Under the pieces are notes generated by a model. The model ran no database searches. It was not told where the DNA came from and saw only the letters and a list, made by a program, of their open reading frames with translations. Positions 1 through 7,206 of a stretch of DNA of 20,889 bases are shown in pieces; position 1 is the first letter of the stretch, and each line of letters opens with the position of its first letter. The translations under genes and the position numbers were made by a program. The stretch lies in assembly GCA_902795785.1 (NCBI GenBank), contig CADBMK010000202.1, forward strand, positions 1 to 20,889, given 5' to 3'. The DNA comes from an uncultured Bacteroidia bacterium. Its GTDB lineage: Bacteria; Bacteroidota; Bacteroidia; Bacteroidales; UBA932.

Positions 1-533
1 TCGGCATCCATCTCGCCAACCTCGTCAGGCATCTTGACCCACTTCGGAACCGGCATTTTGCCAAGGCGGAAGAGGGAATCCTTGAAGGTCTGATAGTCAC
101 CGTCATAAAGGAATCTCAGGGTTCGTCCCCTGGATGTGGTATTGTCGATGACTTCGGCTACGAGTCCGTCTGAAACCGGGCTGTTCTCGTCACCGAAGAA
201 ATAGAGTTTGTTGCCGATACGGATCTTTCTCGCCGGTTCTACGATGACATCCCAGAGGTGCTGCTCCTGGTTGAGTTCCCTGAGGAGGAAAACCTCAATG
301 TCCGCTCCGGTCTTCTCCTTCTTGCCGTAAAGCATTGCCGGGAATACCTTGGAGTCGTTGAGAACGAAGAGGTCGTCCTTTCCGAAGTAATCTATAATAT
401 TCTTAAACTGCTTGTGCTCGATTTCGCCTGTATCCTTGTGAAGGACAAGGAGTTTGGATTCGTCACGCCAGCGTGTCGGTTCCTTGGCGATCCTGCTCAG
501 CGGAAGTTCAAAAGAGAACTGAGAAAGTTTCAT
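1..533 (-). CDS. queA: S-adenosylmethionine:tRNA ribosyltransferase-isomerase QueA, 5' part (cut by the window edge)
   Basis: The reverse strand read from the ATG at 533-531 gives 177 codons without a stop before the window ends. The protein begins MKLSQFSFELP and continues with the QueA-typical segments RDESKLLVLHK (about residues 24-34), EIEHKQFKNI and FVLNDSKVFPAMLYG (about 56-70). Known family role: transfer of the ribosyl part of AdoMet to preQ1 at the tRNA wobble position, forming epoxyqueuosine in the cytoplasm. Family members are about 340-360 residues, so roughly half is visible and the C-terminal half lies to the left. The gene is 57 bp downstream of the NUDIX stop codon on the same strand. 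I see no clear promoter or terminator in that gap, so read-through is possible. The identification is firm; completeness cannot be judged. Confidence 0.93.
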   Translation of the reverse strand, partial: MKLSQFSFELPLSRIAKEPTRWRDESKLLVLHKDTGEIEHKQFKNIIDYFGKDDLFVLNDSKVFPAMLYGKKEKTGADIEVFLLRELNQEQHLWDVIVEPARKIRIGNKLYFFGDENSPVSDGLVAEVIDNTTSRGRTLRFLYDGDYQTFKDSLFRLGKMPVPKWVKMPDEVGEMDA

Positions 534-590
534 ATTTTGGATGTATTATTATCGTATCTTTTTTAATACGCCCGTCCCTGGAAAAAAGTT

Positions 591-1202
591 TCAGATTTTT
601 GCCTGGCGGAACACTTCAACGATTGAAGCATAGGAGGTTTTGAGGTATGGAGGCAGGCTTGTTCGTGCCACCCATTCCACCCTGGAGATGCCTTCCTCCC
701 TCTGGGGAACCAGGTCGTTGGGCGTGAGGCATTCCATCTGGTACCACCAGGTGTGTTTTAGATGCCAGAGCCCGTCCCTGAAGTAAACGTGGTCGGTGAC
801 GCAGATAAGGTCTGAGGCTGTAATCTCTTTGAGGCCTGTCTCCTCCATCACTTCACGTACTGCTGTAACCTTGATGTCCTCTCCGGCCTCCTGATGGCCT
901 TTGGGAAGGTCCCAAAGTCCGCTTCTGCGGATCATCAGGCAGTCGCCCCTGCGGTTGCGGACAAGGCCGCCGGCCGCATTGACTTCCTTGAATTCTTCGG
1001 CTATCATACGGTATGTGGCCTCCTCGTCGCTTGACGGAATGTACACCTTCTGAAGCATGGCGCTGCCCTCAAGCATGGAGATGAGGGTGGTGACGTCCGA
1101 AACGTTGTTGAGATGGTATTCTATTGAGTTGGGATCTGCAAGGACGCTCGAAGCAGCGCCGCAGATACAAATGCATCTGTCTTGGAAATATATCTTTCGC
1201 AT
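591..1202 (-). CDS. NUDIX hydrolase with an N-terminal extension
   Basis: The 203-residue protein carries a perfect Nudix box at residues 102-124: G102 opens GHQEAGE and the box closes with REVMEETGL, matching GX5EX7REUXEEXGU. The glutamates of REVMEE bind the catalytic metal in this family, which hydrolyses nucleoside-diphosphate-linked compounds. The substrate cannot be read from the box. About 70 residues precede the Nudix fold and have no motif I recognise; the fold begins near NAAGGLVRNRRGDCLMIRR (about 75-93). The ATG at 1202 is the only sensible start and lies about 20 nt after a predicted transcription start. The gene is divergent from pyrE across an 84-bp gap, an arrangement I associate with Bacteroidales genomes from general knowledge. 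Because of the neighbour, a role in cleaning up nucleotide derivatives is a guess only. Confidence 0.88.
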   Translation of the reverse strand: MRKIYFQDRCICICGAASSVLADPNSIEYHLNNVSDVTTLISMLEGSAMLQKVYIPSSDEEATYRMIAEEFKEVNAAGGLVRNRRGDCLMIRRSGLWDLPKGHQEAGEDIKVTAVREVMEETGLKEITASDLICVTDHVYFRDGLWHLKHTWWYQMECLTPNDLVPQREEGISRVEWVARTSLPPYLKTSYASIVEVFRQAKI

Positions 1203-1224
1203 TTCTGTTCAGGCCTGTTTGCGG

Positions 1225-1256
1225 ATTGCAAAAATGAGCAGAAATTCGTAAAATTG
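1225..1256 (+). promoter_or_regulatory. Predicted Bacteroidota-type promoter of pyrE and the downstream operon
   Basis: ATTG (1225-1228) is followed after 20 bp by TAAAATTG (1249-1256), one mismatch from TAnnTTTG. The predicted start is near 1263, giving a leader of about 24 nt before the pyrE ATG at 1287. No Shine-Dalgarno sequence is visible; the leader is A/T rich, as usual in this phylum. Confidence 0.45.
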
Positions 1257-1260
1257 CAAC
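1229..1260 (-). promoter_or_regulatory. Predicted Bacteroidota-type promoter of the NUDIX gene
   Basis: On the minus strand a GTTG (-33 element, 1260-1257) is followed after exactly 20 bp by CATTTTTG (1236-1229), which matches the TAnnTTTG -7 consensus at five of its six fixed positions. Transcription would start near 1222, leaving a leader of about 20 nt before the ATG at 1202. It interlocks with the oppositely directed pyrE promoter. Confidence 0.4.
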
Positions 1261-1286
1261 TTGTATTAATATGTATAGAAGTATTT

Positions 1287-1928
1287 ATGAAAGATAACAA
1301 AGAGACCGCGAAAGAGCTTGCTGCGTCACTGATGGACATCAAGGCAGTTCTTCTTCGCCCTTGCGAGCCGTTTACCTGGGCTTCAGGCTGGCATTCCCCA
1401 ATTTACTGTGACAACAGGAAGATTCTTTCCTATCCGTCTCTGCGCAAGAAGGTTGCAGGCTGGATAGCAGAAGAAGTGTCACGTCTTTATCCTGAGGCAG
1501 AGGTTGTAGCAGGAGTGGCTACCGGTGCGATTGCAGTCGGCGTGCTTGCTGCGGACAGGCTTGAGAAGCCTTTCATCTACGTGCGTCCGAAACCGAAGGA
1601 TCACGGTACCGGTTCCCAGATAGAGGGCCTCAGCCCTGAGGGAAAGAAGGTTGTGGTTGTAGAGGACCTCATCTCTACCGGCATGAGCAGCCTTGCAGCA
1701 GTAAAGGCCCTGCGTGACGCAGGTGCGCAGGTCCTCGGTATGGTGGCAATCTTCACTTACGGCTTCGACCTTGCCGCGGAGCGCTTTGAAGAGGAGGGTG
1801 TGAAACTCACCACAATCAGCAACTATGACGCCCTCATCGAAATGGCTGCCCAGAACGGTTACATCAAGGAATCTGAATCAGGAGTGCTCCAGCAGTGGAG
1901 AAAGTCTCCTTCAACCTGGAACAAGTAA
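1287..1928 (+). CDS. pyrE: Orotate phosphoribosyltransferase
   Basis: PyrE joins orotate to PRPP to make orotidine 5'-phosphate in pyrimidine synthesis. The 213-residue protein has the family's usual length. Visible motifs are the orotate-contact region SGWHSPIYCDNRK (about 33-45), the flexible catalytic loop RPKPKDHG (100-107) with its lysine and histidine, and the PRPP-binding loop VVVVEDLISTGMSS (122-135). An in-frame ATG exists at 1182, but it would add 35 non-homologous residues, overlap the NUDIX start and lie upstream of the predicted promoter, so the ATG at 1287 is preferred. It heads the plus-strand operon. Its TAA overlaps the next gene's ATG by one base (TAATG at 1926-1930), which suggests translational coupling. 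Confidence 0.95.
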   Translation: MKDNKETAKELAASLMDIKAVLLRPCEPFTWASGWHSPIYCDNRKILSYPSLRKKVAGWIAEEVSRLYPEAEVVAGVATGAIAVGVLAADRLEKPFIYVRPKPKDHGTGSQIEGLSPEGKKVVVVEDLISTGMSSLAAVKALRDAGAQVLGMVAIFTYGFDLAAERFEEEGVKLTTISNYDALIEMAAQNGYIKESESGVLQQWRKSPSTWNK

Positions 1929-2389
1929 TGTCAGAATACAAGAGTAAGAAAGCAACGGTGTCAAAGGCTCCTTACGAGCTCTATATGGCATTCGTGGATA
2001 TGAGGAATTTCGTGGCCATGCTTCCTGAGGATAAGAGAAGCGGCGTTACGGCTGATTATGATTCCATTTCCGCGCAGGTTCAGGGAATGACTCTCGGAGT
2101 CAGGGTGAAGGACAGGATTCCTTATTCCAGGATCGTACTTGAAAATGACGGAGGACCGCTGGAGTTTACCCTTAACGTGAATTTCGATCCGGTTTCCAAC
2201 GATTCCTCAAAGACGGATTTTCACCTCGAGGTTGAGGCAGACCTTCCTTTCATGGTCAAGATGATGGTCGGCGGAAAGATCAAGGACGGACTTGACAAGG
2301 TGGTTGACGGCCTTGTTGCCGTATCCGAGGGCAGGATGCCTGAGGGTGTGGACCCAAGTATGTTCAAGGACGGAAAGATGAATTTCTAG
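1928..2389 (+). CDS. SRPBCC-family (polyketide cyclase/START-like) protein of unknown role
   Basis: This is a 153-residue soluble protein. Its layout is typical of single-domain SRPBCC helix-grip proteins: an N-terminal strand (KATVSKAPYELYMAF) and helix, alternating strands through the middle (for example TLGVRVKDRIP and LEFTLNVNF), and a long C-terminal helix near KIKDGLDKVVDGLVAV (about 118-133). No catalytic residues can be assigned and the ligand is unknown. An earlier in-frame ATG at 1895 lies inside pyrE. The ATG at 1928 overlaps the pyrE stop by one base and gives a natural N-terminus. The gene ends in TAG directly overlapping the GTG start of the methyltransferase. The fold call rests on pattern and on my memory that pyrE is followed by such a gene in related genomes. 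Confidence 0.75.
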   Translation: MSEYKSKKATVSKAPYELYMAFVDMRNFVAMLPEDKRSGVTADYDSISAQVQGMTLGVRVKDRIPYSRIVLENDGGPLEFTLNVNFDPVSNDSSKTDFHLEVEADLPFMVKMMVGGKIKDGLDKVVDGLVAVSEGRMPEGVDPSMFKDGKMNF

Positions 2390-3759
2390 TGAAGGGTATT
2401 GACGATATCGGTTTCAGGAAAGTCCTGGAGGAGGCCTTCGGCGCTGAGAATGCGCAGAAAGCCCTTGACGCCATGGCCGCCCCGGCTTCGGTATCGGTCA
2501 GACTCAATCCGGATAAGCCCATTGAAGGATTCGGGGACGCTTCCAGGGTGCCCTGGAGTCCGGAAGGCAGGATTCTTTCCCAGAGGCCAAGTTTTACCCT
2601 TGACCCTCTTTTCCACGCCGGCTGCTATTATGTCCAGGACTCATCGGCGATGTTCGTGGGCGAGGCGGTGAGACAGATGGCCCTGCCGGAACTCAGGAAA
2701 ATAGAAGGTCGTCCGGTGCGTGTGCTGGATCTTTGCGCCGCTCCCGGAGGAAAAACCACGGACCTTGCCTCATCCCTGAGACAGGTTTTCTCGGATGGCT
2801 TCATCCTTGTTGCCAACGAGGTGATGAAGCAGAGGGTTACGGTCCTTGCCGACAATGTGGCCATATGGGGAGATCCCAATGTGGTGGTAACTAACGCCGA
2901 TCCAAAGGCGTTTGCCTCGCTTAAGGGCTTTTTCGACCTTATCGTGGCGGACGTGCCCTGCTCGGGTGAGGGAATGTTCCGAAAGGACGCCCAGGCCGTG
3001 GCGGAGTGGTCTGCGGATACGGTTGCCCTCTGTGAATCCAGGCAGAGGAGGATTGTAGGTGACGTGTGGGATGCCCTTTCCGACGGCGGAATGTTTGTGT
3101 ACTCTACGTGCACCTTCAACGTCAGGGAAAATGACGGCAATGCGGAGTGGATAGCCCGTGAACTCGGCGCCAGTGTCCTTCCTATGGAGAACCTGCCGGA
3201 AGGAGTGTTGGCAACACGCCTCGGAGCCTCCCTGGTTCCGGGACTCGTTCCGGGAGAAGGACAGTACTGTGCGGTCCTGAAAAAGGACGGACAGGGCCTC
3301 GCTTCACAGAAAAGAAAAAGTAACGGCAAACAGGGCCGTGAAAGGAACCTTTCCGGTCTTGAAAGTCTGTTTGATATAAAGATGAATCTGTCTCTCAAGG
3401 GGGACACCGTGATAGCCGTGCCTTCGGTGATTGCGGAGGAAGTGGCCGCGCTGGGAGTGCTCAGACCGCTCAGAACCTGCCTCGGGGCGGGGGAGATGAA
3501 GGGGAGCACGTTTGTTCCGTCCGCCGACCTCGCCCTCTGCTACGCCCTTTCGCCATCGGCCTATCCGAGGGTGGAAGTCAGCAGGGAAACCGCCCTTATG
3601 TATCTTCACAGGGACAGCATTACCCTTGCCGATGCGCCTAAGGGCTATGTGCTGATCTGTTACCAGGACCATCCACTGGGATTCGTGAAGAATCTGGGAA
3701 ACAGGTGCAACAGCCTGCATCCTCAGGGCAGAAGAATCAGGATGGACGTAAATTTGTAG
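2389..3759 (+). CDS. rsmF: RsmF/RsmB-type rRNA (cytosine-C5) methyltransferase
   Basis: The 456-residue protein is a class I AdoMet-dependent RNA m5C methyltransferase. It shows the AdoMet-binding motif LDLCAAPGGKT (113-123), motif IV DVPCSGEGMFRKD (188-200) with Cys191, and motif VI YSTCTF (238-243) with catalytic Cys241; paired cysteines are diagnostic of this family. An N-terminal region with SVRLNPDKP (35-43) precedes the Rossmann domain. The C-terminal third, ending HPQGRRIRMDV, resembles the PUA-like tail of RsmF/YebU, which acts on 16S rRNA. The exact target cytosine cannot be deduced. The start is a GTG at 2389 sharing its G with the upstream TAG (TAGTG); no ATG fits the N-terminus. 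It lies in the pyrE operon, 3 bp ahead of the TPR gene. Confidence 0.88.
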   Translation: MKGIDDIGFRKVLEEAFGAENAQKALDAMAAPASVSVRLNPDKPIEGFGDASRVPWSPEGRILSQRPSFTLDPLFHAGCYYVQDSSAMFVGEAVRQMALPELRKIEGRPVRVLDLCAAPGGKTTDLASSLRQVFSDGFILVANEVMKQRVTVLADNVAIWGDPNVVVTNADPKAFASLKGFFDLIVADVPCSGEGMFRKDAQAVAEWSADTVALCESRQRRIVGDVWDALSDGGMFVYSTCTFNVRENDGNAEWIARELGASVLPMENLPEGVLATRLGASLVPGLVPGEGQYCAVLKKDGQGLASQKRKSNGKQGRERNLSGLESLFDIKMNLSLKGDTVIAVPSVIAEEVAALGVLRPLRTCLGAGEMKGSTFVPSADLALCYALSPSAYPRVEVSRETALMYLHRDSITLADAPKGYVLICYQDHPLGFVKNLGNRCNSLHPQGRRIRMDVNL

Positions 3760-3762
3760 ATT

Positions 3763-4689
3763 ATGAAAATTGGAATAGCGACAACTCTTCTTCTTGCTGC
3801 GTCTCTGAGCGTATCCGCCCAGACCACCAAAGAAGAATTCAAGGCAAAATACGACCGTCAGACATCTATGGTCGGAACTAGCGGCGTAGGTGTGGAACTC
3901 ATCCTCGACAAGTGGCAGAATGCCTTCCCGGACGATCCTGATCAGTATATCGGACGTTTTGTCTATGACCTGGGAAAGTGCCAGAGTTCAAAGGTCATAA
4001 AGCTTCCTCAGAAGAAGTATATGGGCAACGACCCGGTGATTGCAATGAAGGATTCCCTCGGCAATCCTGTGAACTTCTTTGAGGATATTATCTATGATGA
4101 CGAACTCTTCGGTCAGGCCACTTCCGCCGTGGACAAGGCCATCGCCCTTTGTCCGGACAGGATTGACTACAGGTTCTACAAGGCTGCCGCCCTCCTCGCG
4201 TACGAGAAGGAAAGCCCGGATCTGACCCTTTCATTCCTTGTCGGTCTGGTTGACTACAACGCCGGCGGAAGGAAGTGGGTATATCCGGAAGTGGAGAATT
4301 ACGATGCGGAAGCCTTCTCCGCTTCAATCCAGGAGTACTGCGCCCTTTTCTACAAGATATCGTCTCCGGCCTCTCTTGAGGCTTTCAAGACCCTTTCGGA
4401 AAGGATGCTCAAGTACAATTCCAAGAACGTGATGTTCATCAGCAACCTGGGCTCTTATTATTTTGCAGTAAAGAATGATTACAAGACGTCACTGAAATAC
4501 TTCAACACGGCCCTCAAACTCAAGGCCGATTATTATCCTTCCATTAAGAACGCCCTTATGGCTTCAAGGAAGCTCAAGGACAAGAAACTTGAGAAGAAGT
4601 ATCTTCAGATGATGATGAAATACGCTCCTACAGACGTGGAGAAGGACAGCGCAAAGGCTATGCTTGAGGCTCTGTCCGTTAAAAAGTAG
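3763..4689 (+). CDS. Secreted tetratricopeptide-like protein
   Basis: The 308-residue protein starts with a clear signal peptide: lysine at residue 2, a hydrophobic core ATTLLLAASLSV, and a likely cleavage after SVSA-Q near residue 19-20. It is therefore predicted to be periplasmic or envelope-associated. The C-terminal third looks like TPR helices, for example NLGSYYFAVKNDYKTSLKYF (about 228-247) followed by YYPSIKNALMASRKLKDKK. The N-terminal half is helical but has no motif I can name. It starts 3 bp after the methyltransferase stop and its own stop codon directly abuts the porin ATG, so the two envelope proteins are almost certainly co-expressed. A chaperone or scaffold role for the porin or transglycosylase is an inference from position only. 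Confidence 0.75.
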   Translation: MKIGIATTLLLAASLSVSAQTTKEEFKAKYDRQTSMVGTSGVGVELILDKWQNAFPDDPDQYIGRFVYDLGKCQSSKVIKLPQKKYMGNDPVIAMKDSLGNPVNFFEDIIYDDELFGQATSAVDKAIALCPDRIDYRFYKAAALLAYEKESPDLTLSFLVGLVDYNAGGRKWVYPEVENYDAEAFSASIQEYCALFYKISSPASLEAFKTLSERMLKYNSKNVMFISNLGSYYFAVKNDYKTSLKYFNTALKLKADYYPSIKNALMASRKLKDKKLEKKYLQMMMKYAPTDVEKDSAKAMLEALSVKK

Positions 4690-7206
4690 ATGATGAAGAA
4701 TTATTTATTGGAAATCTGTCTTCCTGTAGCGGTGGCTTCGCTGGCAGTCGCAGGCATCGCGGATATGGAAAGACCTGTTCGCAGGGACGTGGGCTATTTC
4801 TTTGACCTCGCCTCCGCCGATACCGTGATTTATGTGAATGACTTCGGTTCCGCCGATGACACCTCTTTCGTGGCGGCCCAGGCCGATACCGTAAAGTTCA
4901 TTCCCGCGAGGGATACGATGGTGGTTCCGGATTCGCTCAGGAGAATAGACCCGTTCCGATACAAATACTACGTGGCTCTCAGGGATTCCCTCACACACGT
5001 TATCGTGCGCGATTCCCTCAAGGCGGCCGGAGACAGCCTCGACTGGCCGAAGATTGATTCTATCTACCGTGCGGATTCTGCTGCACGCAAGAAGGCCGAG
5101 TTCCTTGCCTGGTATAACGGTCTCTCCAAGGTGGAGAGAAAGAAATATGACCTGAACGAAAAACTCAAGGTCAAGAAACATATTTCCGACAGCCTTATGG
5201 CCCGTCAGGACAGTCTCAAGGCACGCAGGGACAGCATCATCCAGGCAACCCCTCGAATCCTGGAGACCTTCGCCCTGCCTGACAGCCTCCTTTACAGGAG
5301 AATCATTAAGTGGAAGCACGACCGTCATTTCCATGACCTCGAGTTCGTGGCCAACGACACCACCTGCGACAAGGTGTTCTACGATTATCCTAATCTGCGA
5401 AGCGACGTCAACGCGGTTTGGCTCGGTCTTGCCGGTTCTGCATCCATCCCATACAACTACTTCAAGCGTACCGACGGTGATGCGGCGGCCTTCTATGAGC
5501 CTTTCGAGCAGTGGTCTTACAATCCTTCCACCCTCCCGAACTTCAATACCAAGACTCCTTACACGGAACTTGCATATTACGGAACCCTCCTTGCAAACGA
5601 GGAGAAGATTTCCAATAACCTTCATATCCTGACCACCCAGAACATCACTCCGGCGTTCAACTTCAGCCTGTGCTACGACCGTTATGGTTCCAACGGTATG
5701 CTTGACAACGAGCAGACCAAGAACAAGACCTTCTATGCCAACGCCAACTACCTGGGCAAGCGCTATCTCCTTCACGCGGGATATATCTACAATATGGTGT
5801 CTCAGGAAGAGAACGGCGGTATAGCCGAGACGTCCTGGGTAAGGGATACTACCGTCGACGCCAGGGACATTCCAATCCGTATGTCCAATGCAAGCAGCCT
5901 GATCAAGAAGAACACCGTCTTCCTTGACCAGCAGTACAGGATTCCGCTTTCGTTCTTCACGGACCTTCTGGGCAAAGCCAAGGCCGATACCTCCGCAGCC
6001 CAGCCGCTTGACCTGACCAGGGGAACTACGGCGTTCATCGGTCACAGCAGCGAGTACACCGTCATAAGAAGGACCTACACCGACGAGATAACGTCAAGCG
6101 ATTCCGATACCCTTGCCGCACAGTTCTTCAACAATACGTTCAACTACAATCCTACCAAGTCTTCCGATTCGCTCCGCGTGATGAGGTTCGACAATAAGGT
6201 CTTCATACGTCTCCAGCCGTGGGCGGCTGACGCAGTCGTCTCCAAACTCGATGTCGGCGCTGGTTTCGTGATGCAGTCATGGTACGATTTCGACCCTACG
6301 TTCCTCTATAAGCAGAGTAACTATACACGTAACGGCGCCTACATCTACGGAGGTGCAAAGGGGCAGGTCAACAAGTATGTGTTCTGGGATGCCAAGGCCG
6401 ATCTCTTCATGACGGGAGAGAGGGCAGGTGACTTCAATGTGGATGCAAATGCCGGCTTCGCCTTCTATCCTTTCCGCCGTGAAAGGAAGTCTCCGGTATC
6501 GGTTTCCGCGTCCTTCAAGACTTCACTTACGGAGCCGGATCATTACCTCCAGCGTATCAGGCTCAACCATTACAGCTGGGACAACAGTTTTGACAAGATT
6601 TCGAAGACAAGCCTCACCGGCAGAATCAGCATCCCTCACTGGAGGATGGACGCTACCGTGGGCTACGGCCTTCTGAACAATAATATCTATTTTGACACGC
6701 TCGGCGTGGTCAGACAGAACTCATCGGCGATGAGCGTTGTCAATGCTTCACTCTCTAAGGATTTCACGCTTGCAGGCTTCCTTCATCTCAACAACCGTGT
6801 CCTCTTCCAGGTTTCTTCCAACGAGGACGTACTCCAGCTTCCGAAACTTGCATATAACGGAAGGGTGTATGTGGAGTTTGATGTGAAGAAGAACATTATG
6901 AGAATGCAGCTTGGAACCGATATCCTCTATACCTCAGCCTGGTATGCTCCTGTATGGAACCCTGCCACATCAGCCTTCCAGGTTCAGAATAAGGAGAAAT
7001 TTGGAGACTGCCCTTATTTTGACGCCTTTGTCAACATCCAGTGGAAGAGGGCTACTGTTTTCATAAAGCTTCAGAACGCGGGACTTGGCTGGCCTTCCGA
7101 CAGGGCGGATTACTTCAGTTCGGCCGGTCACATCACCACTCAGAGGGCTCTGAAACTCGGAGTGTTCTGGCCGTTCTACACACAGACTCAGAAACATGTT
7201 CACTAG
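4690..7206 (+). CDS. Putative outer-membrane porin (Porin_10-like) with an Asp-Ser-rich periplasmic extension
   Basis: The 838-residue protein has a short hydrophobic N-terminus (residues 5-23, possible cleavage after GIA). A charged stretch at about 81-200 follows, with ten DS-x-x repeats (for example RDSLKA, QDSLKARRDSI). From about residue 215 onward there are alternating aromatic strands typical of a beta-barrel, including WLGLAGSASIPYNYF, YANANYLGKRYLLHAGYIYNM (about 350-370) and a final strand LKLGVFWPFY. Region order and composition fit the Bacteroidota 'putative porin' family, whose role is diffusion through the outer membrane, though substrates are unknown. Barrel proteins usually end on the aromatic residue; here eight further residues (TQTQKHVH) follow. 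The start abuts the TPR stop, and the 3' end overlaps the transglycosylase start by 11 bp. Confidence 0.75.
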   Translation: MMKNYLLEICLPVAVASLAVAGIADMERPVRRDVGYFFDLASADTVIYVNDFGSADDTSFVAAQADTVKFIPARDTMVVPDSLRRIDPFRYKYYVALRDSLTHVIVRDSLKAAGDSLDWPKIDSIYRADSAARKKAEFLAWYNGLSKVERKKYDLNEKLKVKKHISDSLMARQDSLKARRDSIIQATPRILETFALPDSLLYRRIIKWKHDRHFHDLEFVANDTTCDKVFYDYPNLRSDVNAVWLGLAGSASIPYNYFKRTDGDAAAFYEPFEQWSYNPSTLPNFNTKTPYTELAYYGTLLANEEKISNNLHILTTQNITPAFNFSLCYDRYGSNGMLDNEQTKNKTFYANANYLGKRYLLHAGYIYNMVSQEENGGIAETSWVRDTTVDARDIPIRMSNASSLIKKNTVFLDQQYRIPLSFFTDLLGKAKADTSAAQPLDLTRGTTAFIGHSSEYTVIRRTYTDEITSSDSDTLAAQFFNNTFNYNPTKSSDSLRVMRFDNKVFIRLQPWAADAVVSKLDVGAGFVMQSWYDFDPTFLYKQSNYTRNGAYIYGGAKGQVNKYVFWDAKADLFMTGERAGDFNVDANAGFAFYPFRRERKSPVSVSASFKTSLTEPDHYLQRIRLNHYSWDNSFDKISKTSLTGRISIPHWRMDATVGYGLLNNNIYFDTLGVVRQNSSAMSVVNASLSKDFTLAGFLHLNNRVLFQVSSNEDVLQLPKLAYNGRVYVEFDVKKNIMRMQLGTDILYTSAWYAPVWNPATSAFQVQNKEKFGDCPYFDAFVNIQWKRATVFIKLQNAGLGWPSDRADYFSSAGHITTQRALKLGVFWPFYTQTQKHVH

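Noticed and set aside
258..566. 102-codon plus-strand frame near the left edge
   Set aside because: It lies opposite the queA coding region, which has clear family sequence. The protein resembles nothing and is a shadow.
553..570. Small inverted repeat CGTAT/ATACG between the NUDIX gene and queA, considered as a terminator
   Set aside because: The stem has only 5 bp, it is A/T rich, and no U-tract follows on the minus strand, so it cannot be supported as a terminator.
1182..1286. N-terminal extension of pyrE from the in-frame ATG at 1182
   Set aside because: The extra 35 residues do not fit the family, overlap the divergent gene's start and lie upstream of the predicted transcription start.
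2628..3509. 293-codon minus-strand frame opposite the RNA methyltransferase
   Set aside because: It is rich in serine, proline and arginine with no motifs. The plus strand encodes all catalytic motifs of an m5C methyltransferase across the same bases.
4705..6045. 446-codon open frame on the minus strand opposite the porin gene
   Set aside because: It is antisense to a convincing barrel protein, has valine- and glycine-rich low-complexity composition, no recognisable motif and no promoter. Long antisense frames are expected from the codon use here.
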